DNA from: Roseiarcus sp963794655
GTDB taxonomy: Bacteria; Pseudomonadota; Alphaproteobacteria; Rhizobiales; Beijerinckiaceae
Direction: 5' to 3'
Assembly (NCBI GenBank): GCA_963794655.1
Contig: CAWCEV010000003.1
Coordinates: 1-64,000 of the forward strand
Length of the DNA: 64,000 bases
The position numbers and the translations under genes were made by a program. This document shows positions 35,712 through 44,892 of this stretch, piece after piece; the first letter of the stretch is position 1; the number at the start of each line of letters is the position of its first letter. Below the pieces are notes generated by a model. It did not search any database and was not told where the DNA came from. It saw nothing but the letters and a program-made list of their open reading frames with translations.

Positions 35712-36368
35712 ATGAAGCCTGAGATCATCCTCCACTCGTTTGGGTATCTTTCGCAGGCGGCAGCGACGACGGTAGTCGTCTCGTTCGCCGGCATCGTTTT
35801 CGGATTTCTAATTGGCGCCGCCGTGTGCGCTGCCCGGGTCTCGCGTCAAGCCTGGCTAAGGCGCGTTGGTGCAGTGTACATCAGCGTCTTTCGCGGCGTC
35901 CCGCTGCTCGTCCAACTCCTGTTCATCTATTATTTTCTCGCCAAGTACGGACTTGATGTGCCGGCCATCGTCGCCGCGGTCGGCGGGCTTGCGCTGTCTT
36001 CGGCCGCCTTCCAGGCGGAGATCCTGCGCGGCGCGCTCAACGCGGTTCCGCGAGGGCAGGGCGAGGCGGCGACCGCGCTAGGGTTCGCAGGCCATGACAT
36101 TTGGCGTCACGTTCTCATGCCGCAAGCGCTTAGGATCTCGATCCCGCCGCTCATCAATGAATTCATCCTATTGCTCAAGGCCTCTTCGCTGGTCTCGGTC
36201 GTCGGTATTGCCGAACTGACTCGCGTGAGCATGAACATCGCTTCCCAGACTTATCGGCCGTTCGAGGCCTATGTCGGCGGGGGCCTTTTCTATCTTGCGA
36301 TCAACCTTACCCTCGCAGCCCTTGGAGGGCTGGCCGAGCGGCGCCTGGCGCTGGAAGGCGGGCGATGA
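35712..36368 (+). CDS. Amino acid ABC transporter permease (HisQ/HisM type), subunit 1
   Basis: A 218-aa inner-membrane permease with four to five helices. The N-terminal AATTVVVSFAGIVFGFLIGA and VYISVFRGVPLLVQLLFIYY are characteristic of the His/Glu/Gln/Arg/opine group; the EAA loop reads GALNAVPRGQGEAATALGFA and contacts the ATPase. Its stop overlaps the ATG of the second permease (36365-36368), indicating a coupled heterodimer. Confidence 0.92.
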   Translation: MKPEIILHSFGYLSQAAATTVVVSFAGIVFGFLIGAAVCAARVSRQAWLRRVGAVYISVFRGVPLLVQLLFIYYFLAKYGLDVPAIVAAVGGLALSSAAFQAEILRGALNAVPRGQGEAATALGFAGHDIWRHVLMPQALRISIPPLINEFILLLKASSLVSVVGIAELTRVSMNIASQTYRPFEAYVGGGLFYLAINLTLAALGGLAERRLALEGGR

Positions 36369-37036
36369 ACGCGGACCTCTTGTGGCGCTATGCGCCCTCG
36401 CTCATCAGCGGCTTCGGCGTCACCATCCTGTGCTGGGGCTTTGGCGGCGCGCTCGGCCTTGTGCTCGGGTTCGCCATCACGCTCATGAACCGATTGCGAT
36501 TCCCGCCGCTCAGCTGGGCGCTGAGGACGTTCGTTGAGATCTTCCGCGGCACCCCCTTCCTGATGCAACTCTTCCTGCTCTATGCTGGAGGGCCGTCGAT
36601 CGGCTTAAGATTGAGCGCCACGGCCGCCGGCGTTGTAGGTCTTGGGCTATACTCCTCGGCCTATTTCGCCGAGATCTTTCGAGCCGGGTTTGCCTCTGTG
36701 CCTGCCGGCCAGATCGAGGCGGCGGCGAGCGTCGGCATGCCGCCGTTCGAAACGCTCGTGCGAGTGACGCTGCCAGGAGCGCTGATCGCCGCCGTTCCGT
36801 CGATCGTCAACATGCTGATCGTGCTGTCGAAGGAGACCGTGGTGCTGTCGATCATCACCGTTCCCGAACTCATGTATCAGGTGCAGACGATGGCGGCGGA
36901 AACCTTCACCGCATTCGACGCCATCTTCGCCATGGCGGTCTTCTATTGGCTCTTGGTGGAAACGGTATCGCGCCTCGGCGCGCGGCTCGAGACGCGCGTA
37001 ACCGCGTTCCTTGCGCACGACGAGAGAACCGCGTGA
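36365..37036 (+). CDS. Amino acid ABC transporter permease, subunit 2
   Basis: A 223-aa permease paralogous to the preceding gene: GFGVTILCWGFGGALGLVLG, TFVEIFRGTPFLMQLFLLYA, EAA loop AGFASVPAGQIEAAASVGMP and SIVNMLIVLSKETVVLSIIT. It should pair with subunit 1 in the membrane. Its TGA (37034-37036) overlaps the GTG start of the ATPase gene, keeping the operon coupled. Confidence 0.92.
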   Translation: MNADLLWRYAPSLISGFGVTILCWGFGGALGLVLGFAITLMNRLRFPPLSWALRTFVEIFRGTPFLMQLFLLYAGGPSIGLRLSATAAGVVGLGLYSSAYFAEIFRAGFASVPAGQIEAAASVGMPPFETLVRVTLPGALIAAVPSIVNMLIVLSKETVVLSIITVPELMYQVQTMAAETFTAFDAIFAMAVFYWLLVETVSRLGARLETRVTAFLAHDERTA

Positions 37037-37815
37037 ACGCGCCGGTGATCGAGCTTGTCGGGGTCAGCAAAAGCTTCGGCGCGCATCGGGTGTTGCGTGG
37101 CGTCGATCTTGCGGTTGAACGATCTGAGGTCGTCTGCCTGATCGGGCCCAGCGGATCGGGCAAGAGCACGCTTCTTAGGTGCGTGAACTTCCTCGAGCCT
37201 TACGATTCTGGCGAGGTGCGCATCGAAGGCCGGTTGATTGGTTACGAAGACGCCGGTGAAGGAACGCGCCGACCCATGAGTGCCCGAAACTTGCGTGAGA
37301 TGCGACGTGAGATCGGCATGGTTTTCCAGCACTTCAATCTATGGCCGCACATGACGGCGCTTCGCAACGTTGCTGAGCCGCTTCGGCGGGTGCGCGGCTT
37401 GAGCGCCCGCCAGGCAGCCGAGCGGGCTACGGCGATGCTCACCCGTGTCGGCCTCGCCGCTAAGGCGGATGCTTACCCTTCGCGACTCTCTGGCGGCCAA
37501 CAGCAGCGCGTAGCCATCGCACGCGCGCTGGCGATGCAGCCCATGCTTATGCTGTTCGACGAGCCGACCTCAGCGCTTGATCCGGAACTGGTGGGCGAGG
37601 TGCTGGAAGTGATTAAGAGCCTCGCAGCCGAGGGTATGACGATGCTGATCGTCACTCATGAGATGGGCTTCGCAGCCCACGTCGCCAACCGCATCGCATT
37701 CATCGACGAAGGCCGCATTATCGACCAGGGGCCGCCCCGCCATGTGTTCCACGAAAGCCCGGAGCCGCGTGTACGCCAGTTTCTTCAGACCTACCATGAC
37801 CGAAATGCGTTTTGA
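37033..37815 (+). CDS. Amino acid ABC transporter ATP-binding protein (HisP/GlnQ type)
   Basis: A 260-aa ATPase beginning at GTG 37033 (GTGA overlap with the permease). Walker A GPSGSGKSTLLRCVNFLE, FQHFNLWPHMTALRNV, signature PSRLSGGQQQRVAIARALAM, Walker B MLMLFDEPTSALDPE and switch His in LIVTHEMGFAAHVANRIAFI. It carries an insertion after the Walker A region (YEDAGEGTRRPMSARNLREM), also seen in basic amino acid transport ATPases such as HisP-like proteins. It completes a four-gene transporter. Confidence 0.93.
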   Translation: MNAPVIELVGVSKSFGAHRVLRGVDLAVERSEVVCLIGPSGSGKSTLLRCVNFLEPYDSGEVRIEGRLIGYEDAGEGTRRPMSARNLREMRREIGMVFQHFNLWPHMTALRNVAEPLRRVRGLSARQAAERATAMLTRVGLAAKADAYPSRLSGGQQQRVAIARALAMQPMLMLFDEPTSALDPELVGEVLEVIKSLAAEGMTMLIVTHEMGFAAHVANRIAFIDEGRIIDQGPPRHVFHESPEPRVRQFLQTYHDRNAF

Positions 37816-38090
37816 GTCGAGGGCACTGCCCCCATCGCCTTGTATTTCGAGCAGGTATCCGTCCCTTGCAAATAGCGAAGCAAGAGGGCGATGAACGCCT
37901 CAGTGGTTGATGACTGATCGCGGCCGCTTCGTCTGAGCCTTCGCTAGTCTAGGCTCTTTCGGCCACAGTCCCGCTAGGGCCAATAACGATCGCGTTCAAT
38001 CTGATTCCGCTTTTGGATCTCGTGCAGGCAGATGCGGATCGGGAACAGGCGGGGGCCTGCGGGCGTTCCGTTCGAAAGCCAGGTCCGCAA

Positions 38091-39143
38091 ATGTTCGACT
38101 CCGAGGTTCGGATTTCCGTCGATGTCGTCCTTCCGGCGTCAAGCCTGCGTTACGTGTGCGACGACTTGCCTGCAATCCGTCGCCGACGAGCGGGCAAGGG
38201 CTTTGTTTATATCGATCCAAAGGGTAGGCGGGTTGCGGACTCGGCCATTCTCACGCGCATTCGGTCGCTCGTGATCCCGCCGGCATGGACTGACGTTTGG
38301 ATCTGCCCCTCTCCGGATGGACACATTCAGGCTACCGGCCGCGACGCCAAGGGGCGCAAGCAATATCGCTACCACTCTGACTATCGCGATGCGCGAGAGC
38401 AGTCGAAATACCTGCACATGTTCGAATTCGCCGAGGTGTTGCCGGTGATTCGAGCAAGGGTCGCCGAACATATGAGCCTCCGTGGGCTGCCGCGTGAGAA
38501 GGTTCTGGCGACTGTGGTGCATCTGCTCGAGACCACTCTAATCCGTGTCGGAAACCACGAATATGCGAAAGCCAATGAGAGCTATGGATTGACCACTCTC
38601 AAGAGCGAGCATGTCGCGGTCGAGGGGTCCGAGGTACGTTTTCGCTTTACCGGCAAGAGCGGCAGGCAATGGTCGCTTGCGGTGCGAGATCGGCGTGTGG
38701 CCCGGATAATTCGGACTTGCCAGGACCTTCCAGGACAGGATCTCTTGCAATATTTCGATGACGATAAGGAGCTTCGCGCCGTTTCCTCCGGTGACGTCAA
38801 CGCCTATCTCAGAGAGATCGCAGGCCGCGACGTTACGGCTAAGGACTTCCGCACCTGGGCCGGAACTGTGTTGATGGTCCGCTTTCTGAGCGCTTCAGGT
38901 CAGTGCGAGAGTGAGAGGAAGGCGAAGCGCCTAATAAGCGCCGTGGTCAAACAGGTCGCTGCGGCGTTGGGAAACACCGCGGCCGTGTGTCGCAAGTCCT
39001 ATATCCATCCCGCTGTCACTAGCGCCTACCTGGCCGGCGGGTTTGCCGTCAACGCCGCAAGGGTAAACGACGCGTCAAAGTCACCTTGCCTCAGGACCGA
39101 GGAAGCGACAGTCCTGTCTTTACTGGGAAATTGGCAACATTGA
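38091..39143 (+). CDS. DNA topoisomerase IB (poxvirus/bacterial type)
   Basis: A 350-aa type IB topoisomerase that relaxes supercoils through a 3'-phosphotyrosine. N-terminal beta domain (GFVYIDPKGRRVADSAILTR, IPPAWTDVWICPSPDGHIQA, GRKQYRYHSDYRDAREQSKY), then the catalytic domain with Arg in TLIRVGNHEYAKANESYGLT, Lys in TTLKSEHV, KDFRTWAGTVL and the Tyr nucleophile in VCRKSYIHPAV near residue 304. ATG 38091 begins the family-like sequence and has AGGT upstream; an in-frame TTG at 38013 would add 26 unrelated residues. It stands alone between two metabolic units. Confidence 0.92.
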   Translation: MFDSEVRISVDVVLPASSLRYVCDDLPAIRRRRAGKGFVYIDPKGRRVADSAILTRIRSLVIPPAWTDVWICPSPDGHIQATGRDAKGRKQYRYHSDYRDAREQSKYLHMFEFAEVLPVIRARVAEHMSLRGLPREKVLATVVHLLETTLIRVGNHEYAKANESYGLTTLKSEHVAVEGSEVRFRFTGKSGRQWSLAVRDRRVARIIRTCQDLPGQDLLQYFDDDKELRAVSSGDVNAYLREIAGRDVTAKDFRTWAGTVLMVRFLSASGQCESERKAKRLISAVVKQVAAALGNTAAVCRKSYIHPAVTSAYLAGGFAVNAARVNDASKSPCLRTEEATVLSLLGNWQH

Positions 39144-39425
39144 GTTTAGGGCCGGACCTTAGATTTTTCCGTTGATCAACTCCGATAAGAAGCCGCTCGA
39201 CCGATGGAGCGGCAAACTCCCGGCGAGCGACCGTCGGATTATGGGCGCGACGAGTCAATGCACGGCAGCACGGCTTGCGGCGCCTAAGATGGAGTTGATC
39301 GCCTCTACGAGGTAATCTCACTAGGACCTATCATTGCGATCATCGGCCCCGGCGCTAGAGTACCGAAGTCGGTACATGTCGCATTGAAAACACTGGCCTC
39401 TCTCTGGCCGGCGACGCGAAAGGCG
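39144..39425. other. Intergenic region before the PLP enzyme
   Basis: About 280 bp without a supported gene. The palindrome-like ACCGAAGTCGGTAC near 39361-39374 could be an operator for the downstream PLP enzyme; this is only a visual impression. Confidence 0.3.
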
Positions 39426-40712
39426 ATGCTCATGGCCGACCAACGATGGCGTAGGAGGTTTCTCGGCAATCGACCGCTTGCGCCGGAAACCTTGATGATG
39501 GGCTACGGCTACGATCCGTTTCTCTCCGAGCGGTCTCTGAAGCCGCCGGTTTTTCACACATCGACCTTCGTTTTCCGTAGTGCACAGGATGGCAAGGCAT
39601 TCTTCGAACTGGCCTATGGCTTACGCCAAAAGCGGCCGAACGAGGAGCCGGGTTTGATCTACAGCCGGATCAACAACCCCGATCTTGAGGTTCTTGAGGA
39701 CCGGCTGGCGATCTGGGATGAGGCTGAGGCCAACCTGACTTTCGCATCGGGCATGGCGGCCATTTCGACAACCCTGTGGGCTTACTCGCGGCCCGGTTCG
39801 GTGATCGTTCATTCGGGCCCGGTCTATGGGGGGACCGATTTTTTGCTGAAGCGGATCCTGCCGCAATTCGGAGTGACCTCGATCGAATTTCCCGCAGAAA
39901 GCGGGACCAAGGCGATCGAGGAAGCGGTGAACAGGGCGCGCGGCATCGGTCCGATCGCCGCGCTTTACCTGGAAACGCCGGCCAACCCGACCAACGGCCT
40001 GGTCGACATCGGTCGCGCGAGGGAAATCGCCGAGGGTTTCGGGGGCAAGGATGGGAAACGCCCGATTGTCATCGTCGACAATACGATGCTTGGCCCCTTG
40101 TACCAGACGCCGCTCGCGCACGGCGCTGATTTGGTCGTCACTTCGCTGACCAAATACGTTGGGGGCCATTCCGACCTGATTGCGGGGGGCTGCTCGGGAT
40201 CCGCCCACTCGCTTGAGCCGATCCGCGGCATGCGTACTATCCTCGGCACGATGTGTGATCCCAACACCGGCTGGATGTTGATGCGGTCGCTCGAAACCCT
40301 CAAACTTAGAATGAGCGCCGCCGCCGAGGGGGCGCGCAAAGTGGCGGAGTTTCTGCGCGGCCATGCCGGGGTCGCTTCGGTCTGGTATCTGGGCTTTCTG
40401 CCCGAGGGCCATCCGGACCGGTCGATCTTCGAGCGCCAGTGCAAAGGCGCCGGGTCGACTTTCAGTTTCGAGGTTCAAGGGGGCGAAGCCGAAGCCTTCA
40501 CCGTTTTGGATCGGCTCGAAGTGATCAAGCTCGCGGTCAGCCTCGGCGGAACCGAGACGCTGGCCTCGCATCCCGCCGCTATGACCCATTCCGATATTCC
40601 GCTGGAAGAGCGGCTGAGCTTGGGCGTCACGCCGGCTTTGATCCGCATCTCCGTCGGCATCGAAAACCCGGATGATCTCATCGCCGATCTCGACCAAGCG
40701 CTAAGAGGCTGA
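39426..40712 (+). CDS. Cystathionine gamma-synthase/methionine gamma-lyase family PLP enzyme
   Basis: A ~428-aa Cys/Met metabolism PLP enzyme. Seen: PPVFHTSTFVFRSAQDGKAF, IYSRINNPDLEVLEDRLAIW, ANLTFASGMAAISTTLWAYS, YLETPANPTNGLVDI, PLP Asp in IVIVDNTMLGPLYQTPLAHG and Schiff-base Lys in VTSLTKYVGGHSDLIAGG (about residue 243). It catalyses a gamma- or beta-elimination/replacement on a sulfur amino acid; the exact reaction cannot be told. ATG 39426 is preceded by GAAAGG; a TTG at 39384 is possible. The 3' end overlaps the convergent hutU end by 12 bp. Confidence 0.9.
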   Translation: MLMADQRWRRRFLGNRPLAPETLMMGYGYDPFLSERSLKPPVFHTSTFVFRSAQDGKAFFELAYGLRQKRPNEEPGLIYSRINNPDLEVLEDRLAIWDEAEANLTFASGMAAISTTLWAYSRPGSVIVHSGPVYGGTDFLLKRILPQFGVTSIEFPAESGTKAIEEAVNRARGIGPIAALYLETPANPTNGLVDIGRAREIAEGFGGKDGKRPIVIVDNTMLGPLYQTPLAHGADLVVTSLTKYVGGHSDLIAGGCSGSAHSLEPIRGMRTILGTMCDPNTGWMLMRSLETLKLRMSAAAEGARKVAEFLRGHAGVASVWYLGFLPEGHPDRSIFERQCKGAGSTFSFEVQGGEAEAFTVLDRLEVIKLAVSLGGTETLASHPAAMTHSDIPLEERLSLGVTPALIRISVGIENPDDLIADLDQALRG

Positions 40713-42398
40713 CGTCTTCCACTCGCCTTGCAGGCTCGGAAGGTCCAGCCCTTGCTCGCGAGCGCAATCGATCGCCGCCGCGTAGCCTGCGTCCGCGTGG
40801 CGCATGACGCCGCTCGCCGGATCATTCCACAAGACTCGCTCGATCCGCCGCGCCGCTTCCGACGTGCCGTCGCAGACGACGACCATCCCGGCGTGCTGCG
40901 AGAAGCCCATTCCAACGCCGCCGCCGTGATGGATCGAAACCCAGGTCGCGCCCGAAGCGCAATTCAAGAGAGCGTTGAGGAGTGGCCAGTCGGAAACCGC
41001 GTCTGAGCCGTCCAGCATCGCCTCGGTCTCCCGATTGGGTGACGCAACGGAACCGGAATCGAGATGGTCGCGGCCGATAACGATCGGTGCCGTCAGTTCG
41101 CCGGAGGCAACCATGGCGTTGAATGCGAGGCCTAGGCGGTGCCGGTCGCCGAGCCCGACCCAGCAGATGCGGGCCGGCAGGCCCTGGAACCTGATCCGCG
41201 CCCGCGCCATGTCTAGCCAGTTGTGGAGATGGGTGTCGTCGGGCATTAGCTCCTTGACCTTGGCGTCGGTCCTGTAAATGTCGTCCGGATTGCCCGACAG
41301 AGCCGCCCAGCGAAACGGTCCGACTCCCCGGCAAAACATCGGACGGATATAGGCCGGAACGAAACCCGGGAAATCAAACGCGTCCTTGACGCCCTCGTCG
41401 AGCGCCATCTGGCGAATGTTGTTGCCGTAATCGACAGTCGGAACCCCGGCGTGAGCATAGGCGAGCATCGCCCGCACATGCTCGGCCATCGACGCCTTCG
41501 CCGCGCGTTCCACGCCCTTGGGATCGCTCGCGCGCCGCTCCTCCCATTGCGCGAGCGTCCACCCCCTTGGCAGATAGCCGTTGACGGGATCATGAGCCGA
41601 GGTTTGGTCGGTGACGATGTCGGGCCTAACGCCCCGGCGCACGAGCTCAGGCATCACTTCGTCCGCGTTGCCCAGGAGCGCGACGGAGACGGCCTTCTTC
41701 TCCTTGGTGGCTCCTTCGATGATCGCGAGCGCCTCGTCGAGGTCCTTAGCCTGCACATCGACGTAGCCCGTCCTTAAGCGAAACTCGATGCTGGATGGGC
41801 GGCACTCGACGGCAAGCATAGAAGCACCGGCCATCGATGCGGCGAGCGGCTGGGCGCCGCCCATGCCGCCGAGGCCAGCGGTTAGAATCCATTTTCCCCT
41901 AAGATCGCCGCCATAGTGCCTTCGCCCCATCTCGGCGAAGGTCTCGTAAGTGCCCTGCACGATGCCCTGCGAGCCGATATAGATCCACGAGCCCGCAGTC
42001 ATCTGGCCGTACATCATCAGCCCCTTGCGATCGAGCTCGTTGAAGCAGTCCCAGCTTGCCCAGTGAGGCACCAAATTGGAGTTGGCGATCAGCACCCGCG
42101 GCGCATCGACATGGGTGCGGAACACCCCAACCGGCTTGCCGGACTGGACGAGCATGGTCTCGTCGCCCTCGAGCCGGCGCAATGTGGCCACGATGCGGTC
42201 GAACGCCGGCCAGTCGCGCGCCGCCCGTCCAATCCCACCATAAACGACGAGCTCGCCTGGCCGCTCAGCGACATCGGGATCGAGGTTGTTCATTAGCATC
42301 CGCATCGGGGCTTCGGTGAGCCAGGTCCGAGCGCTTAGCTCGGATCCCCGGGGGCTGCGAATGATTCGCATGTTGTCCAGTCGGGCAGGCGTGTTCAT
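40701..42398 (-). CDS. hutU: Urocanate hydratase
   Basis: A 565-aa NAD+-dependent urocanase, second step of histidine degradation (urocanate to imidazolonepropionate). Characteristic segments: PGELVVYGGIGRAARDWPAF, LVQSGKPVGVFRTH, GQMTAGSWIYIGSQGIVQGT, GLGGMGGAQPLAASMAGASM and the C-terminal GATWVSIHHGGGVGMGFSQH. Length is standard. It is last in the minus-strand hutI-hutH-hutG-hutU order, separated from hutG by 134 bp, so it may have its own promoter or be read through. Confidence 0.96.
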   Translation of the reverse strand: MNTPARLDNMRIIRSPRGSELSARTWLTEAPMRMLMNNLDPDVAERPGELVVYGGIGRAARDWPAFDRIVATLRRLEGDETMLVQSGKPVGVFRTHVDAPRVLIANSNLVPHWASWDCFNELDRKGLMMYGQMTAGSWIYIGSQGIVQGTYETFAEMGRRHYGGDLRGKWILTAGLGGMGGAQPLAASMAGASMLAVECRPSSIEFRLRTGYVDVQAKDLDEALAIIEGATKEKKAVSVALLGNADEVMPELVRRGVRPDIVTDQTSAHDPVNGYLPRGWTLAQWEERRASDPKGVERAAKASMAEHVRAMLAYAHAGVPTVDYGNNIRQMALDEGVKDAFDFPGFVPAYIRPMFCRGVGPFRWAALSGNPDDIYRTDAKVKELMPDDTHLHNWLDMARARIRFQGLPARICWVGLGDRHRLGLAFNAMVASGELTAPIVIGRDHLDSGSVASPNRETEAMLDGSDAVSDWPLLNALLNCASGATWVSIHHGGGVGMGFSQHAGMVVVCDGTSEAARRIERVLWNDPASGVMRHADAGYAAAIDCAREQGLDLPSLQGEWKTSAS

Positions 42399-42532
42399 GG
42401 GATTCGCCTCTCGAAATCGTCACTCTCGCAGCTCGGGTCTAACCGAGGATCGTTTCGCGCCACTTGCAGGAAGCGTCAATTGCCTGAACCGGTCCCTCCG
42501 CTTCCTCCGGGAGTGACTCTGCGCCATTCCCA

Positions 42533-43354
42533 TCAGCCGCCAACTGCCGCGATGACCTTTTCCAAAACGCGCTTGAGCGTCGCGCGCGTTGACCTGGCGC
42601 GAGCTCCGTCAATCGGCGCAGGCCAGTTATTGGGGGCTGGGCGACCGGGCTCCTGCATATAGGCCCTGCAGGCGAGCTCGAGTTGCAATGCCTCGACGCC
42701 CTCACCCGGCTTCCCGTAGGCTCGTGTGATCCAGCCGCCCTTGAAGCGGCCGTCGAAAACCACGCTTTCTCCAGACGCCGCCAGAACGTCTCCGACTGCC
42801 TTGCGGATTGCCGGATTGCAGCTCGCCCCTGAATTGGTCCCGAGATTGAACACGGGCAGTTCGCCATCGAAGAGACGCGGGATACGCGAACGAATAGAGT
42901 GCGCGTCGAACAGCACGATGCGCGTGAACCTCTCGCGCAGGCGCGCAATCTCGTGGCCGAGTGCTCTGTGATATGGATCGAAGTAGAAGCGTCGCCGTTT
43001 GGCGATGGCCGATCTGTCCGGCGCTTGCCCCGCCCGATAGAGCGGCTCGCCGTCGAAGGTTGTCGTCGGGCACAGCGCCGTCGTCGCTAGCCCTGGATAA
43101 AGCGACGCTCCGCTCGGATCGCGGTTCACGTCGATGATTGAACGCGAAAGCTTCGTGCTCACTACCGTCGCGCCGAGAGAATCGACAAAGCTGTAAAGTT
43201 CGTCGATATGCCAGTCGGCGTCCTTCCGCGCGAGCCACGGATCGACGAATAACGGTTCGAATCGGTCGAGCGTTACGCCGGCATGCGGAATACTGACCAC
43301 CAGCGGACGATCGCCGCGTCTTACAATCAGCCAGTCGGGATGCTCGGCCGTCAT
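42533..43354 (-). CDS. hutG: N-formylglutamate deformylase
   Basis: A 273-aa zinc hydrolase that splits N-formylglutamate to glutamate and formate. Seen: RPLVVSIPHAGVTLDRFEPL, DWHIDELYSFVDSLGATVVS, SRSIIDVNRDPSGASLYPG, IVLFDAHSIRSRIPRLFDG and FKGGWITRAYGKPGEGVEAL. Start 43354 overlaps the stop of hutH (43351-43354, ATGA). It works after HutF, whose gene is divergent at 46227, so this organism uses the five-enzyme histidine pathway. Confidence 0.95.
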   Translation of the reverse strand: MTAEHPDWLIVRRGDRPLVVSIPHAGVTLDRFEPLFVDPWLARKDADWHIDELYSFVDSLGATVVSTKLSRSIIDVNRDPSGASLYPGLATTALCPTTTFDGEPLYRAGQAPDRSAIAKRRRFYFDPYHRALGHEIARLRERFTRIVLFDAHSIRSRIPRLFDGELPVFNLGTNSGASCNPAIRKAVGDVLAASGESVVFDGRFKGGWITRAYGKPGEGVEALQLELACRAYMQEPGRPAPNNWPAPIDGARARSTRATLKRVLEKVIAAVGG

Positions 43355-44892
43355 TGCGTTGCGTTCTCGAGGCAGGGCAGCATCCCGTTTCCGACGGCGT
43401 CGATCACTTTGCCTTCCCGGACGAGGCGCGCTGCCGCGGCGATGTCGAGATGAAGGAAGCGATCGTCCTCGAGGCGAGGAACCTCGCGGCGCAGTCGAGC
43501 TCGTAGCGCTTCCAGCGATGGGCTCGACGCGAGGGGGGTGTGAAAGTCGCATGCTTGCGCGGCAGCGAGGAGTTCGATGCCGACAATTGAGATTCCGTTC
43601 TCCGCCATCAGCGCAAGGCGCCTGGCGCCGTGAGCCGCCATCGAAACGTGATCCTCCTGATTGGCGGAAGTTGGGATCGAGTCGACGCTTGCCGGATAGG
43701 CTCGCTGTTTATTCTCGGCGACGAGCGCCGCCGCGGTCACCTGGGCGATCATGAATCCGGAGTTCAGCCCGGGCTTAGGCGTGAGGAACGCCGGGAGCCC
43801 GGAGAGTGCCGGATCTACGAGAAGCGCAATCCTGCGCTCGGCGAGCGAGCCGATTTCGCAAATCGCGAGCGCAATCATGTCGGCGGCGAATGCGACTGGC
43901 TCTGCGTGAAAGTTGCCGCCCGACAATGCTTCGTCGGTATCGGCGAAGATGAGCGGATTGTCGGAAACGGCGTTCGCTTCTGCGATCAGCGTCGCTGCGG
44001 CCTGACGCAGGAGATCGAGACAGGCCCCCATCACCTGCGGCTGGCAACGCAAGCAGTAGGGATCCTGGATTCGTTCGTCGCCGGTGAGGTGGGAAGCGCG
44101 AATAGCGCTTCCAACGAGCAGGGCGCGCAACGCGGCGGCAACCTCGATCTGGCCCCGATGGCGCCTAAGCGTATGAATTCGGGCGTCGAACGGCGTATCC
44201 GATCCGCGTGCGCCGTCGGTCGACAATGCGCCGGTCACAAGCGCCGAGCGGAACAATGTTTCGGCTTCGAACAGGCCGATCAGCGCATTAGCGGTTGAGA
44301 ACTGTGTGCCGTTAAGCAGCGCGAGCCCCTCCTTGGGCCCAAGCGCGATCGGCTCGAGGCCGACCGCGGCGAGGGCGGTGGCGGCGGGCGCAACGAAATT
44401 CCCGAGCCGCGCCTCCCCGACGCCGATCATTGCCGCGGCCATATGGGCAAGCGGAGCAAGATCGCCCGATGCGCCGACCGACCCCTGCGCCGGGACAACC
44501 GGAGTCAGGCCACGGGCGAGCATGGCCTCGATGAAGCCAAGCGTCCGCGGCTGCACGCCTGAGGCGCCCTGGGCGAGGCTCCCCAATTTCAGCGCCATCA
44601 TGAGCCGAGTCGTCGCGACCGAGGCGGGTTCACCGACGCCGGCGGCGTGCGACAGGACGATGTTGCGCTGAAGCTGAACCAGATCGGCAAGCTCCACGCG
44701 CACGCCCGCAAGTTTGCCGAAGCCGGTGTTGATTCCGTAGACGGCTTGACCGCGGGCTACAATCCGCTCGACCGCGCCGGCGCTCGCGGCCACTCCGGCA
44801 AGTTTGGACGGATCGACGGCGACCGGCGCGCCGCGCCAGATCGCCTGCCAGTCGGCGAGCGACGCCGCGCCGGCGCGCAGAACGACGGTCAT
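43351..44892 (-). CDS. hutH: Histidine ammonia-lyase
   Basis: A 513-aa lyase that converts L-histidine to trans-urocanate and ammonia. The autocatalytic MIO cofactor forms from Ala-Ser-Gly in GSVGASGDLAPLAHMA (about residues 140-142). Other signatures: YGINTGFGKLAGV, LQRNIVLSHAAGVG, LLNGTQFSTANALIGLFEAE, SLRCQPQVMG-type and SIPTSANQEDHVSMAAHGAR. Start 44892 overlaps the hutI stop (44889-44892), so hutI, hutH and hutG are translationally coupled. Confidence 0.97.
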   Translation of the reverse strand: MTVVLRAGAASLADWQAIWRGAPVAVDPSKLAGVAASAGAVERIVARGQAVYGINTGFGKLAGVRVELADLVQLQRNIVLSHAAGVGEPASVATTRLMMALKLGSLAQGASGVQPRTLGFIEAMLARGLTPVVPAQGSVGASGDLAPLAHMAAAMIGVGEARLGNFVAPAATALAAVGLEPIALGPKEGLALLNGTQFSTANALIGLFEAETLFRSALVTGALSTDGARGSDTPFDARIHTLRRHRGQIEVAAALRALLVGSAIRASHLTGDERIQDPYCLRCQPQVMGACLDLLRQAAATLIAEANAVSDNPLIFADTDEALSGGNFHAEPVAFAADMIALAICEIGSLAERRIALLVDPALSGLPAFLTPKPGLNSGFMIAQVTAAALVAENKQRAYPASVDSIPTSANQEDHVSMAAHGARRLALMAENGISIVGIELLAAAQACDFHTPLASSPSLEALRARLRREVPRLEDDRFLHLDIAAAARLVREGKVIDAVGNGMLPCLENATQ

